A stretch of 64,000 bases of DNA. It comes from UBA8941 sp963780545 (lineage in GTDB: Archaea > Thermoproteota > Bathyarchaeia > TCS64). A program made the position numbers and the translations under genes. Below the pieces are notes generated by a model. The model was not told the origin of the DNA and did not search any database. It saw nothing but the letters and a program-made list of their open reading frames with translations. Numbering within the stretch: position 1 is the first letter of the stretch; each line of letters opens with the position of its first letter. The DNA lies in the NCBI GenBank assembly GCA_963780545.1, contig CAWACK010000013.1, forward strand, positions 62,001 to 126,000. The letters run 5' to 3'. Below, one piece after another: positions 37,579 through 46,239 of this stretch.

Positions 37579-37616
37579 CGGGTTTGGGTTTGGGGAATAA
37601 GGCTATGGCCCAAACA
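37579..37616 (+). repeat. GGGTTT-type hairpin element, copy d
   Basis: GGGTTTGGGTTTGGGG, A, core ATAAGGCTATGG, then CCCAAAC. Both arms are partly kept, giving a true stem. It lies 55 bases after the DOMON-like gene and abuts a gene fragment. Confidence 0.75.
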
Positions 37617-37618
37617 AG

Positions 37619-37744
37619 CGGGGAGGTCACCCATCAGGAACATACTTTGTAGGAGTCTCTGGTAATGTGTATGGTGGATCGTGCTCATTCATGACCCTCA
37701 GCATCCCATCTGCGAGTATGCGTACGAAGCCTATCTGGATTTAG
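37619..37744 (+). pseudogene. 3' fragment of an exported-protein gene
   Basis: An open frame without a start encodes GHPSGTYFVGVSGNVYGGSC and on, resembling the end of a pre-peptidase C-terminal (PPC) or similar secreted beta domain. It begins directly at hairpin copy d, so a gene was cut there. Confidence 0.45.
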
Positions 37745-37747
37745 AGT

Positions 37748-38714
37748 TTATTTTAGGTGTGGAAGGTACACTTTGGGATATTTTGCTACAACTGTATAGT
37801 TTGGGTCCACAACGTTTCCGACTCGGCACCTGCCGACCTGGGATAGGATCTGTAGTGCCTCCCATCTCTCAAAGCCATAATCGGAGACGAGCCAGTGTAT
37901 CATCTCATAGTGGGCGATTCTTGAAGGCCTCCATCAGGGGCCTAGAGCTGCCCAACGTCATTATCCATTCATCGTCCTCGACTCTAGGCCAGTCGATGGC
38001 TCTACCCTTTATGACATCTACATTGAATGTTACATCGGCGGTCGTCTCCAAGGCGACGCCGCAGATCTCCCCATCCCCCTGAGCCGCGTGGACATCGCCA
38101 AACGCGAGGTATCCACCCTGCACGGACACTGGGAGGTACAGAGTCGAGCCCTCCTTAGTCTCAACGCAGTCCATGTTGCCGCCATACTCTCCGGGGGTCA
38201 GAGACATCTCAACCCTCCCGGACCTCGGCGCTGTGCCGATGGAGCCCAGAAATGGGTGCAGAGGTATCTCAACCCTCTTCAGCCTGCTCCCAGGCAATTC
38301 CAGTGATCCTGTTCGCTTCTCAAGGTTGAGCTTCCAGTCGAAGATCCTGGTCTCAAGCGGCTCGTTTAGGAGCAGATGTCTGCCTGGGGCCTCCTCGGTG
38401 AGGCTGCCGAAGCTTGGCATAACCTCAGAGTAGGCAGTTCGCCTGTTGAGGGAGATCTTCATTATTTTCACAGCTAACGTATCCCCGTTTTCTGCTCCCT
38501 CCACGTAGAAGGGGCCCGTTAATGGATTGCTCTCTTGAAGCTTGGTTCCGGGTATGGAGTGTTTCATCTTCTCGGGGATCGTGTCTCCCTTTGAGTCGTG
38601 GCCTCCAGCGTCGACTGTGGGGGCCGTTATCGTGTCTCCGGGCTTGACGTGGTATGCGGGCTCGTTGGGTGCGAAGGTGAAATAATACTTCGAGGGCTTA
38701 AACAAGTGCTCCAT
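37748..38714 (-). pseudogene. Acetamidase/formamidase family, frameshifted near the 3' end
   Basis: FmdA/AmdA-type amidohydrolase releasing ammonia from short amides. Motifs: PGDTITAPTVDAGGHDSKG, GDTLAVKIM, GEYGGNMDC (metal and active region), GGYLAFGDVHAAQGDGE (ligand His). The frame stops at FKNRPL, but the next frame continues with IAHYEMIHWLVSDYGFERWEAL and NVVDPNYTVVAKYPKVYLP to a stop at 37748-37750. The shift lies near 37918. Restored length of about 320 is normal. Confidence 0.9.
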
Positions 38715-38839
38715 GAGTCATCATTGATCAGATCTGCCATTTCTACTAATACTCTTTTTTGCGCGCGCGATCTTAGCGCGTGCCATATTTTACTCCGAGG
38801 CTATACGGATCACTGTGTCTGCTACTGTTGGCGCAAAGG

Positions 38840-39266
38840 CTACAATTCGCCAACCTTTGTCTTTGAACTTGGATAGAATATAAACAACACCATGAACGGA
38901 AATCGCGCTTCAATCAGCACGGAGATGCGTATTGTTGCCGCTTACTATGGCTGACGTCCTACTCAATACGCAGACATTGTTCGGCGTATAGATTGCTTCA
39001 TGTTTATCTGGCTCGGCTTCGAGAACGCTTCTATTATACCAATTATAATGTTCAACAACTTTCTCAGGGTCAGTCGCGGCATATGGCGGTATATTCGGAG
39101 TGCCCATAAAGGTATATGGTATGTTCATGATTTCCTTCGGGATTAGGGAGTTGTCTTTAGTAGAATAATATTTATTGACAAGCTTAACAACCTGAGCCTT
39201 TATTTCGGCAATTTCACCCACCGTTAAGTGTCCGCCTTCATTATCCACAATTGTTGAAGTCGACAT
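38840..39266 (-). pseudogene. NTF2/SnoaL-like protein, frameshifted
   Basis: Helix-beta layout VGEIAEIKAQVVKLVNKYYSTKDN, DPEKVVEHYNWYNRS, HEAIYTPNNVCVLSRTSAIVSG. After the shift near 38925 the next frame gives ISVLIEARFPFMVLFIFYPSS, the expected last strand. NTF2-like proteins are small cone-shaped enzymes or binders; the substrate is unknown. Confidence 0.65.
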
Positions 39267-39362
39267 TCCTATCCTGTGAAAGTTGTTGAGTTCGTTATAT
39301 AAACGCGCGCGCCAAGAAGAAAAAATAGTTACTCGCTTTCACGGTTGATTATCAGATGAAGT

Positions 39363-39380
39363 TGAGAATAAGGCTATAGC
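39363..39380 (+). repeat. GGGTTT-type hairpin element, copy e (core only)
   Basis: The core ATAAGGCTATAG is preserved without the GGGTTT arms, about 55 bases before the VOC relic. Confidence 0.45.
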
Positions 39381-39433
39381 TTCTACACACATGTAAGATA
39401 CTGAACACAACCTAGAATACGAGGAGAATTTTA

Positions 39434-39768
39434 ATGAAACTAAAACTACACGAAATTGAGCTATACACGAAGGACCCGGAAGCCAGTAAAAGGTTCTATA
39501 ATGATCAACTGGGACTCCCACTTAACGTAGATCAGAATGGGCTGAAATGTTTTGACTCTGGGTGGCCGGGTCTCGATGTAGACGCCTCGATTCACTTCCC
39601 TGGAAGAGTGTCCATATCGTTCCTTGTCGATGACGTCGATCAATGATCCCCAGGATTCTCATCTTGGGATGCGAGCTATAATGTTGCATGATCCTGATGG
39701 GCATTCGAATCGAGATTCAAGCTCCAACAGAGAAGTCTCCCGATTGGTTGAAGAAGATTATTCAATAG
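39434..39768 (+). pseudogene. VOC/glyoxalase-family protein, frameshifted with internal deletion
   Basis: LHEIELYTKDPEASKRFYNDQLGLPL is the first beta-alpha-beta module. After FLVDDVD the reading changes frame and about 20 codons are missing. SHLGMRAIMLHDPDG then follows, and after another shift RIEIQAPTEKSPDWLKKI. VOC proteins include glyoxalases, dioxygenases and drug-binding proteins. A GCGCGCGC tract lies 20 bases downstream (39788-39795). Confidence 0.8.
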
Positions 39769-39834
39769 AATCTAAATTTCTGCTCTTGCGCGCGCTTCAT
39801 CGCCGTATCTGGCGAGTATAATCATTCGCGCACC

Positions 39835-40470
39835 CTAGTTTAGTTCCGGGACTCGTTTAGTGAGCTCGACCCAGTCTTCGGCAACCGTCTCTCGAATGAG
39901 AACTTTAAGCCCAGCGAAAACTTGTGGAGGCATAATATTCATCCAGCCCCTGGTGACCACGGCACGGTCGTCATAGCCTAGCAGAGGGAAAAGCCACCGA
40001 ACGACGGCGGGGTTTCTGTCGGGGGGTATTTTCCTCGCCATAATTCCGACGATGGATGCCTGTTCATTCTCCGACGTTCGCTCTCGCAGAATCTGATATA
40101 AATGAGCGTCTTCCTTGTTCAGATGAATCCTCAGATGTGCGTTCAGGACAGCTGTCGCTCTAGCCACAGTAAGAGCATCCGGTGCTGTCCTCATCGCTTC
40201 CAGTCCGGCAACCATCGTGTCCAGTTCGCCGTGATCCATTAAGTAAGCCTTCGATACAAGTGGCGCCACTTTGTCGACGGCGGGGAATACGGCCTCTTCC
40301 TCGCCCCTCGCGTGGTAGCCCAGGATCTCCCCTGTAATGCTGAGTCGATTCATGATTCGAGTCATATCCCCCTCAATTCGCGCCGCTTTGTAGGCGGCGT
40401 CATCGATCTCTAGAGTGTCACGACGAAATGCATTGTGTATGCAAAGCACTATGTCGATAGGTCCAGCCAT
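39835..40470 (-). CDS. Hemerythrin-like (HHE) domain protein
   Basis: 211 residues, four-helix bundle. Iron-ligand candidates are His12, His in GYHARGEEEAVFP, His/Glu in MDHGELDTM and the His residues in NAHLRIHLNKEDAHLY. It likely senses or buffers O2, NO or iron. A C-terminal region of about 60 residues (FPLLGYDDRAVVTRGWMNIMP) resembles that of two-module HHE proteins. Standalone. Confidence 0.88.
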   Translation of the reverse strand: MAGPIDIVLCIHNAFRRDTLEIDDAAYKAARIEGDMTRIMNRLSITGEILGYHARGEEEAVFPAVDKVAPLVSKAYLMDHGELDTMVAGLEAMRTAPDALTVARATAVLNAHLRIHLNKEDAHLYQILRERTSENEQASIVGIMARKIPPDRNPAVVRWLFPLLGYDDRAVVTRGWMNIMPPQVFAGLKVLIRETVAEDWVELTKRVPELN

Positions 40471-40664
40471 TGCCAGTATTCTCCCATGATTCTGGTTATG
40501 AAACTCACTATTTCTACCTTATGCGTGCGCGCGGTGGATAAATAATCGCGCGCATCTACTATTGATTGTTCTCATTAACAGAACACTTCTAAAACTGCTT
40601 TACATTAGTGAAGATTAGTGTTCTATTAACTGGTTTTAAGTGTCCTTTCACCTATGAAGAAGAC

Positions 40665-42038
40665 ATGAGAACCTCACACACAGTAGCCGTGGTCGCGTCA
40701 ATCCTCTTGGTATCAGCAATTTTCTATGCGGTGGCACTCCATGCACCCTCATCGACCACAGTCCCACCCTCCAACACTCCCCCGCCGTCCACATCTACCA
40801 CCGGCTTCAACTCTACCAAGCCTCCGACGTCCAAGGGCACAACAACCGTATCATACGCCACTTCGGACCAGTTGGCGGATGAGGCTAACAAGAGCCTAGT
40901 CGCGGCGAACACGGGGTTCTCCCTCAGGCTTCTCAAGGAGCTCCAAGCTGAGGACGAGAGCAAGGACATCATAATCAGCCCACTGAGCGTCTCCACTGCG
41001 CTGGCGATGACCTACAACGGCGCCAACGGCTCCACAAGAGACGCGATGGCCAGCACCCTTGGGCTCAGCGGCATGAGCCTCGCCGAGGTCAACAGAGGCT
41101 ACGAGGACCTTATTGGCAGCCTCGTGGGAGCCGACGGCAACGCCACGGTGAGCATGGGCAACTCGGTCTGGGTCAGGGACAACTTCGCCCCATACGTGAA
41201 TGAGAACTTCACATACGCAATGAGTAGCTACTATGGAGGCGGACTTTACGTACGCGACTTCAGCCCCGGAACAGTCCAGGAGATCAACGGCTGGGTGAGC
41301 AACCAGACGAGGGGCAAGATAACCCAGATTGTCAACAACCTGAGCAACGACGTAATGGTCCTGGTGAACGCCATCTACTTCAAGGGGAACTGGACGAAGC
41401 CCTTCGAGGCGGGCATGACGTCGGACAGGAACTTCACGCTACAGGGAGGTGAGGTGATAAAGGTCCCCACAATGATGCTGAATACGAAGCTCAGCTACTA
41501 TAAGGATAACACCACGGGGGCGGAGATGGCGAGGCTGCCTTACGGTACCGGGAGAATATCCATGTACGTCATGTTGCCACCTCCGGGGGAGACGCTTGGC
41601 AGCTACATTGACGGCCTAAACACGGGAACCCTCGACACGTACTTTTCCGGGATGACTACGCGGACGCTTCAGGTGGAGATGCCTAAGCTGAAGCTGGAGT
41701 ACGGCGTCAAGGACCTCAAAGACGCGCTTACGAAGCTCGGCATGGGGGTGGCGTTCAACTCGAGTGCCGCCGACTTCAGCGGTCTGGCTAATGACCCTGG
41801 TCAGAGGCTCTACATCGACTACGTTTACCATAAGGCGATGGTTGAGGTGAACGAGAATGGGACAGTGGCGGCGGGCGCCACGGCCGTCGGGATATCCGCT
41901 ACGGCCGTCTTGGCCCCGACGGAGGTCGTGCACTTTAATGTCGATAGGCCTTACATTTTCCTCATAAGGGATGATCGATCGGGCTCTATCCTGTTCCTAG
42001 CAGAGATTTTTGACCCTACACAAACCGTTTCACCCTAA
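40665..42038 (+). CDS. Serpin (serine/cysteine protease inhibitor), exported
   Basis: About 457 residues from ATG 40665 (an in-frame GTG at 40608 would extend it). Signal peptide or anchor (TVAVVASILLVSAIFYAVAL), a Thr/Pro/Ser linker of about 45 residues, then the complete serpin fold: NIIISP-like SKDIIISPLSVSTALAMTYNGA, VLVNAIYFKGNW, MSMYV-like ISMYVMLPP, hinge and reactive loop VNENGTVAAGATAVGISA, DRPYIFLIRD and GSILFLAEI. The hinge residues are small, as needed for loop insertion, so it should be inhibitory. Bacterial and archaeal serpins guard against own or foreign proteases. Confidence 0.95.
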   Translation: MRTSHTVAVVASILLVSAIFYAVALHAPSSTTVPPSNTPPPSTSTTGFNSTKPPTSKGTTTVSYATSDQLADEANKSLVAANTGFSLRLLKELQAEDESKDIIISPLSVSTALAMTYNGANGSTRDAMASTLGLSGMSLAEVNRGYEDLIGSLVGADGNATVSMGNSVWVRDNFAPYVNENFTYAMSSYYGGGLYVRDFSPGTVQEINGWVSNQTRGKITQIVNNLSNDVMVLVNAIYFKGNWTKPFEAGMTSDRNFTLQGGEVIKVPTMMLNTKLSYYKDNTTGAEMARLPYGTGRISMYVMLPPPGETLGSYIDGLNTGTLDTYFSGMTTRTLQVEMPKLKLEYGVKDLKDALTKLGMGVAFNSSAADFSGLANDPGQRLYIDYVYHKAMVEVNENGTVAAGATAVGISATAVLAPTEVVHFNVDRPYIFLIRDDRSGSILFLAEIFDPTQTVSP

Positions 42039-42071
42039 CAAGCATGTGAATATCGAATTGGCGTTTGTTGA

Positions 42072-42620
42072 CTAGGCTAACCTTTTCGACATGACGATGT
42101 TGTCCATGTACTTGCCACCCCACTTTATAGCGTCGAGGACCCTACCCGTGACCTTATATCCGACCCTCTCGTAGACGTGGATGGCGCGTTTGTTTTCCTC
42201 GAAGACCCCGAGTTCGACAACCTCCACCCCGAGGCGTTTAGCCTGCCGCTCAACCTCGAGCATCATCTCCCTACCAATTCCACTATCCCTGTAGCCGTCG
42301 AGGATGCTGATCCCCAGGGTACCCAGATGAGCAAGGTAGCCCATCCTGGGGGTAATCTCGCAGCTGCCCACGAGTCGATCGTCGACCTCAGCCACCACAA
42401 CCACCATCTTGTCCCTCTCCACGGCGCTGAGGAGCTGAGCCACCCAATCTATCTCCGAGTCGCGGTTCTGCTTCACATTCGTCATGATCATTGCCTTCTC
42501 CTCAACTAGACTGTTGATGAAGTGCAGGTAGTCATCCAGGTCACTCCACTTGGGGGCGCGGAGTGTGACGTCTCTTCCATCCCGCGCCGTGAATCTTCGA
42601 TAAACGGTCCCTTCCCTCAT
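42072..42620 (-). CDS. GNAT N-acetyltransferase
   Basis: 182 residues with ISILDGYRDSGIGREMMLEVERQAKRLG (acetyl-CoA R/Q-x-x-G-x-G/A loop, here RDSGIG) and ELGVFEENKRAIHVYERVGYK. Close in style to ribosomal-protein or amine acetyltransferases; the substrate is unknown. Convergent with the serpin gene. Confidence 0.93.
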   Translation of the reverse strand: MREGTVYRRFTARDGRDVTLRAPKWSDLDDYLHFINSLVEEKAMIMTNVKQNRDSEIDWVAQLLSAVERDKMVVVVAEVDDRLVGSCEITPRMGYLAHLGTLGISILDGYRDSGIGREMMLEVERQAKRLGVEVVELGVFEENKRAIHVYERVGYKVTGRVLDAIKWGGKYMDNIVMSKRLA

Positions 42621-42758
42621 GATGCTCAGCAGAAAATATGCCTAGCTGGGTTATAAGATCGGGGAAACTTCATCTTCGCTCAAGCGCCTCTACTTCCTCG
42701 ATTGAAAGCTCTACCACCCGGGGTGAAGGTTTTATTCCGCTCAGATCCATGTTTCGCC

Positions 42759-43530
42759 GTGAATACAATCGCAGAGGGCGATGACGTCCTCCTATACCTC
42801 GATAAGGAAAGGACATACCAGATAAGAGCCAAATCGGGTGAGCAGTTTCACACCCACAAGGGTTTCATCCTCCTCAGCGATATGATCGGAAAACCCTTCG
42901 GTTCAACCATCGCCAGCAGCCTCGGCGTCGAATTCTATGCACTCAGACCCCTCATCCGCGACAGGGTGCTGAAGACAGACAGGAGGACACAGGTCCTATA
43001 CCCGAAGGACATAGGCTACATACTCTACCAGATAGGCATAGGCTCAGGCTCAACCATAGTGGAGGCGGGTACGGGAAGCGGGGCCCTGACGATCTCCCTC
43101 GCTAACGCTGTCAAGCCGGAGGGAAGAGTCTACACCTACGAGATCGACGAAAGGAGCCAGAGGATCGCCGCGGGAAACATCGACAGATCCAACCTAAAGC
43201 AATATCGTCGAGATGAAGCTCAGCGACATAACGGGTGGAATAGAGGAGAGAGACGTAGACGCCGTGGTACTAGACTTGGCGACCCCCTGGCTCGTGGTTG
43301 ACCACGCCTGGCAAGCCCTCGCCGGAAGTGGAGTATTTCTTAGCTTCAGCCCAACGATCGAGCAGGTGATGAAGACCGTTTACGCGCTAGAGGCGAAGCC
43401 ATTCATCGAGATAGAGACCGTTGAACTCATCCTCCGAAGGATCACGGTCGCCGAGAACAAGACGCGACCCGAGACACTCATGATCGGCCACTCCGGCTAC
43501 CTCACAACCGCTCGCAAGATCCTACCCTAG
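42759..43530 (+). pseudogene. trmI: tRNA (adenine-58-N1)-methyltransferase, one frameshift
   Basis: SAM-dependent TrmI. The N-terminal beta domain (GDDVLLYLDKERTYQIRA) is followed by the Rossmann motif IVEAGTGSGALTISLA and EIDERSQRIA. The frame then shifts near 43200 (after SNLKQY), continuing with VEMKLSDITGGIEERDVDAVVLDLATPW. GTG at 42759 gives the family N-terminus; a further TTG at 42702 is less likely. Because this enzyme is nearly universal in archaea, a sequencing indel is plausible. Confidence 0.9.
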
Positions 43531-43564
43531 CCAACTTAATTACACAACCACCCTCATCATAAAC

Positions 43565-44569
43565 ATGGATCTGGTTAAGCCGAGGCACCTCGAAAAGGGG
43601 GATACCCTACGCATCGTGGCGCCCGCCAGCAGCATGGATACCCTCGATAAAGACGCGGTTAAGCGAGGCGTCGAGAACCTGGAGAGGCTCGGGCTCCGAG
43701 TAGAGGTCAGCCCAAACGCCTCCCACCACCACGGCCACGCCTCCGGCACTCCGCAGGAGAGGGCAACGGACCTCATGGACGCGTTCACCGACCCCAACGT
43801 AGACGCCATAATGACCGTATGGGGAGGCTGGAACTCCAACGACGTAATCGGCAACCTCGACTACAGGGAGATACGCAGAAACGCGAAGGTCTTCATCGGC
43901 TACAGCGACATTACGATCCTCAACTTGGTGCTTCTCGAGTGGGCGAGACTCATAACCTTTCAGGGGCCAGCCTTCGTAACCTTCACCCACCCCCACCTGA
44001 TGAACTGGGAGGTCGAGGAGTTCAAGCAGACGATCATGTCAACCACCGCCACGAGGGAGATTCGTTCCGCCCCCACATACATCGACGACCCATACTTCTT
44101 CCTCCACGCCGACAAGCCCCCGCAGGAGATTGCCAATCCAGGCTGGTCAACCTATAGAGGAGGCACGGCGGAGGGGAGATTAATCGGCGGCCACCTCGGA
44201 ACACTCCTCACCCTAGCGGGCACACCATTCTGGCCAAACCTCCACAGGAAAATACTACTAATAGAAGAGGACGAGGAAGGGGGACCAACGGGCAACATCG
44301 CCAGGAAATTCAGACACCTCGTGCAGACGGGGGCCCTAGACGATATCGAAGCCATACTGATAGGGCGAATCCCATCGACGGCAGGCCTCAAGAAGGATGA
44401 CTCACTAGAAATGATCCTGGATGAAACGCTTGAGGGATACGAGTTCCCGGTGGTTTCAGGTTTTGACTTCGGTCACACGAACCCGATAACCACGATCCCG
44501 ATCGGCGTGAAGGCGAAGCTAGATGCCGACGCTGGGAGGCTAGTTTTCCTCGAATCGGGCACAAAGTAG
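43565..44569 (+). CDS. LD-carboxypeptidase/MccF-like peptidase (family S66)
   Basis: 334 residues. RIVAPAS start, TVWGGWNSNDVIGNLD, nucleophile Ser in FIGYSDIT, LIGGHLGTLLTL, Glu in LLIEEDEEGGP and His in DFGHTNP give the Ser-Glu-His triad. In archaea without peptidoglycan this is probably an MccF-type immunity or peptide-amidase activity. Standalone. Confidence 0.95.
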   Translation: MDLVKPRHLEKGDTLRIVAPASSMDTLDKDAVKRGVENLERLGLRVEVSPNASHHHGHASGTPQERATDLMDAFTDPNVDAIMTVWGGWNSNDVIGNLDYREIRRNAKVFIGYSDITILNLVLLEWARLITFQGPAFVTFTHPHLMNWEVEEFKQTIMSTTATREIRSAPTYIDDPYFFLHADKPPQEIANPGWSTYRGGTAEGRLIGGHLGTLLTLAGTPFWPNLHRKILLIEEDEEGGPTGNIARKFRHLVQTGALDDIEAILIGRIPSTAGLKKDDSLEMILDETLEGYEFPVVSGFDFGHTNPITTIPIGVKAKLDADAGRLVFLESGTK

Positions 44570-44658
44570 ACGTCCCATTATTTCAGGACAATCCTATTAA
44601 TTATAGTTACTCTCAACATATAAGAGAATAACCTTTTACGGTGTTATAATTATAGATA
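44570..44658 (+). promoter_or_regulatory. AT-rich promoter region of the candidate ncRNA
   Basis: CATATAAGA (44618-44626) and TTATAATTATAG (44644-44655) are TATA-like elements upstream of an abrupt switch to GC-rich sequence at 44660. Confidence 0.4.
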
Positions 44659-44659
44659 T

Positions 44660-44781
44660 AAGGTGCCGTAGCCGCGGGCAATGGGCTTCCAAGGAACGGT
44701 AAGGCCGCTAACTCTCAATGCCCAGGAGGGAGGCCGCCCCAACGGTAACGCGGAACGACGTTCGACGCGGCGCGGCTCCTT
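44660..44781 (+). ncRNA. Candidate structured RNA, about 122 nt, unknown family
   Basis: A GC-rich island in AT-rich spacer. The ends pair as a 15-bp stem: AAGG/CCTT (44660-63 with 44778-81), one T-T mismatch, GCCGT/GCGGC (44665-69 with 44772-76), one bulged A, GCCGCG/CGCGGC (44671-76 with 44766-71). Inside, TGGGC/GCCCA (44682-86 with 44720-24) and GAAC/GTTC (44753-56 with 44760-63) form further helices, and ACGGTAA occurs twice (44696, 44742). The features of 5S, SRP, RNase P and tRNA are absent. Strand is chosen from the TATA-like elements. Confidence 0.6.
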
Positions 44782-45111
44782 ACTTCTAAACCCCAATGAC
44801 ATACGGATAAAACCATCTCCCGCGACTCGAATGACCGTTTAAGCTAATACACACTAAAGAAATTACAGGCAATTGATCAAAACATGTTAAAAATAGGGGG
44901 TTCTTCAACACAGCCCTAACTGTTCCCAATAAGAACATCTACCTCTAAAGATCACATCAATACCCACTCCCCAATTCCAACCAAGAGGCAAATCATGTAC
45001 AATTAATTGGTGACAAAGAACCTAAATAGTATCGAGAACATTCCAGCGACCTCTCGATGAGAACTTGGATAAATCTAAAATCGAGATCAACGCATAGGAT
45101 ACCGAATCAGT
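44782..45111. other. Spacer between the candidate ncRNA and the M42 peptidase
   Basis: AT-rich, no gene seen; presumably carries the promoter of the peptidase gene. Confidence 0.5.
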
Positions 45112-46200
45112 TTGTTTGACAAAAAGTCACTGGAACTCATGAAAGAGATGATGGAGGCCTTCGGCCCATCAGGCTTCGAGAGAGAGGTTAACAGCCTCTT
45201 CAAGAAGCGTGTTTCGCCATACGCGGACGAGGTCATCCAAGACAAGCTTGGCTCCGTTGGATTCGTAGCGAAGGGTAGTAGCGATCGCCCCAGGGTACTC
45301 ATCACGGGCCATACGGATGAGGTTGGCTTCATCGTCTCCTCAGTTACCGATGAGGGTTACCTAACCTTCAATCAGCTTGGTGGGTGGTTCGATCAGGTCC
45401 TCCTCGGCCAGCGCGTCGTAATAAGGGGAAGCAAGGGAGACATCCAAGGAATAATCGCATCGAAGCCACCCCACATCCTAACCGAGGAGGAGAGGAAGAA
45501 GGTTGTTGAAAAGAAGGACATGTTCATCGACGTAGGCGCCACCAGGAAACAAGAGGCAGAGGAGTGTGGGATCAGAGTCGGCGACCCAGTCGTACCATAC
45601 AGTAGCTTCCAGCTCATCCAAGGCGGGAAAGTCGCCATGGGGAAAGCTTTCGACGACCGAATAGGCGCCTTCGCCTTCGCGGAGGCGCTTAAGAGGATTA
45701 AAGACCAGAAGATAACACACCCGAACACAGTTTACGGCGTAGCCACCGTCCAGGAGGAGGTTGGACTGAGAGGAGCAACAACCATCGCCCACGTAGTCGA
45801 TCCGGACGTCGCAATCATCCTTGAGGTAGACATCGCTGGGGATGTACCCGGCATCAAGGCACAGGACGCACAGGCTAAGATGGGAAAAGGACCAAGCCTA
45901 CTCACATTCGACGCGGGCATGATCCCAAACCAGCCCCTCAAGGAGTTCGTCATCGAGGTAGCGAAGCAGGCGCAGATCCCACTCCAACTAAGCCAGATGA
46001 AGGGAGGTAGGACCGACGGAGCCCCCATCCACCTCAGCAGGGCGGGCTGCCCCACAGTCGTCATAGGAGTCCCAACTAGGCACATACACAGCCACAGCGG
46101 GCTACTCAGCATCAAGGACACGGAGAACACCGTACGCCTCCTCATCGAGGTCGTGAAGAAACTCGACGAGAAGACCGTCGAAGGTTTCACAGCCCTCTAA
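45112..46200 (+). CDS. M42-family aminopeptidase (TET-like)
   Basis: 362 residues, TTG start. Di-metal peptidase: GHTDEVGF (His/Asp ligands), AFDDRIGA (bridging Asp), TVQEEVGLRGA (catalytic Glu and ligand Glu), EVDIAGD and a C-terminal PTRHIHSHSG (ligand His). It forms large dodecameric complexes degrading peptides from the proteasome. Standalone. Confidence 0.96.
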   Translation: MFDKKSLELMKEMMEAFGPSGFEREVNSLFKKRVSPYADEVIQDKLGSVGFVAKGSSDRPRVLITGHTDEVGFIVSSVTDEGYLTFNQLGGWFDQVLLGQRVVIRGSKGDIQGIIASKPPHILTEEERKKVVEKKDMFIDVGATRKQEAEECGIRVGDPVVPYSSFQLIQGGKVAMGKAFDDRIGAFAFAEALKRIKDQKITHPNTVYGVATVQEEVGLRGATTIAHVVDPDVAIILEVDIAGDVPGIKAQDAQAKMGKGPSLLTFDAGMIPNQPLKEFVIEVAKQAQIPLQLSQMKGGRTDGAPIHLSRAGCPTVVIGVPTRHIHSHSGLLSIKDTENTVRLLIEVVKKLDEKTVEGFTAL

Positions 46201-46239
46201 ACGGAATCCTGATACACATACATCCACACAGATATCCCG

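Noticed and set aside
37681..38082. 133-codon plus-strand frame opposite the acetamidase
   Set aside because: Antisense to conserved acetamidase sequence; no ribosome site and no recognisable motif.
25201..40553. CRISPR array near cas1
   Set aside because: No run of equal repeats with regular unique spacers; the five GGGTTT hairpins are kilobases apart and the 11-bp iterons have no spacers.
44660..44781. 5S rRNA, SRP or RNase P RNA
   Set aside because: Length and closed ends resemble 5S, but the CCCAUCCCGAAC loop is absent; the SRP GGAAGNAGCA loop and RNase P conserved regions are also absent.
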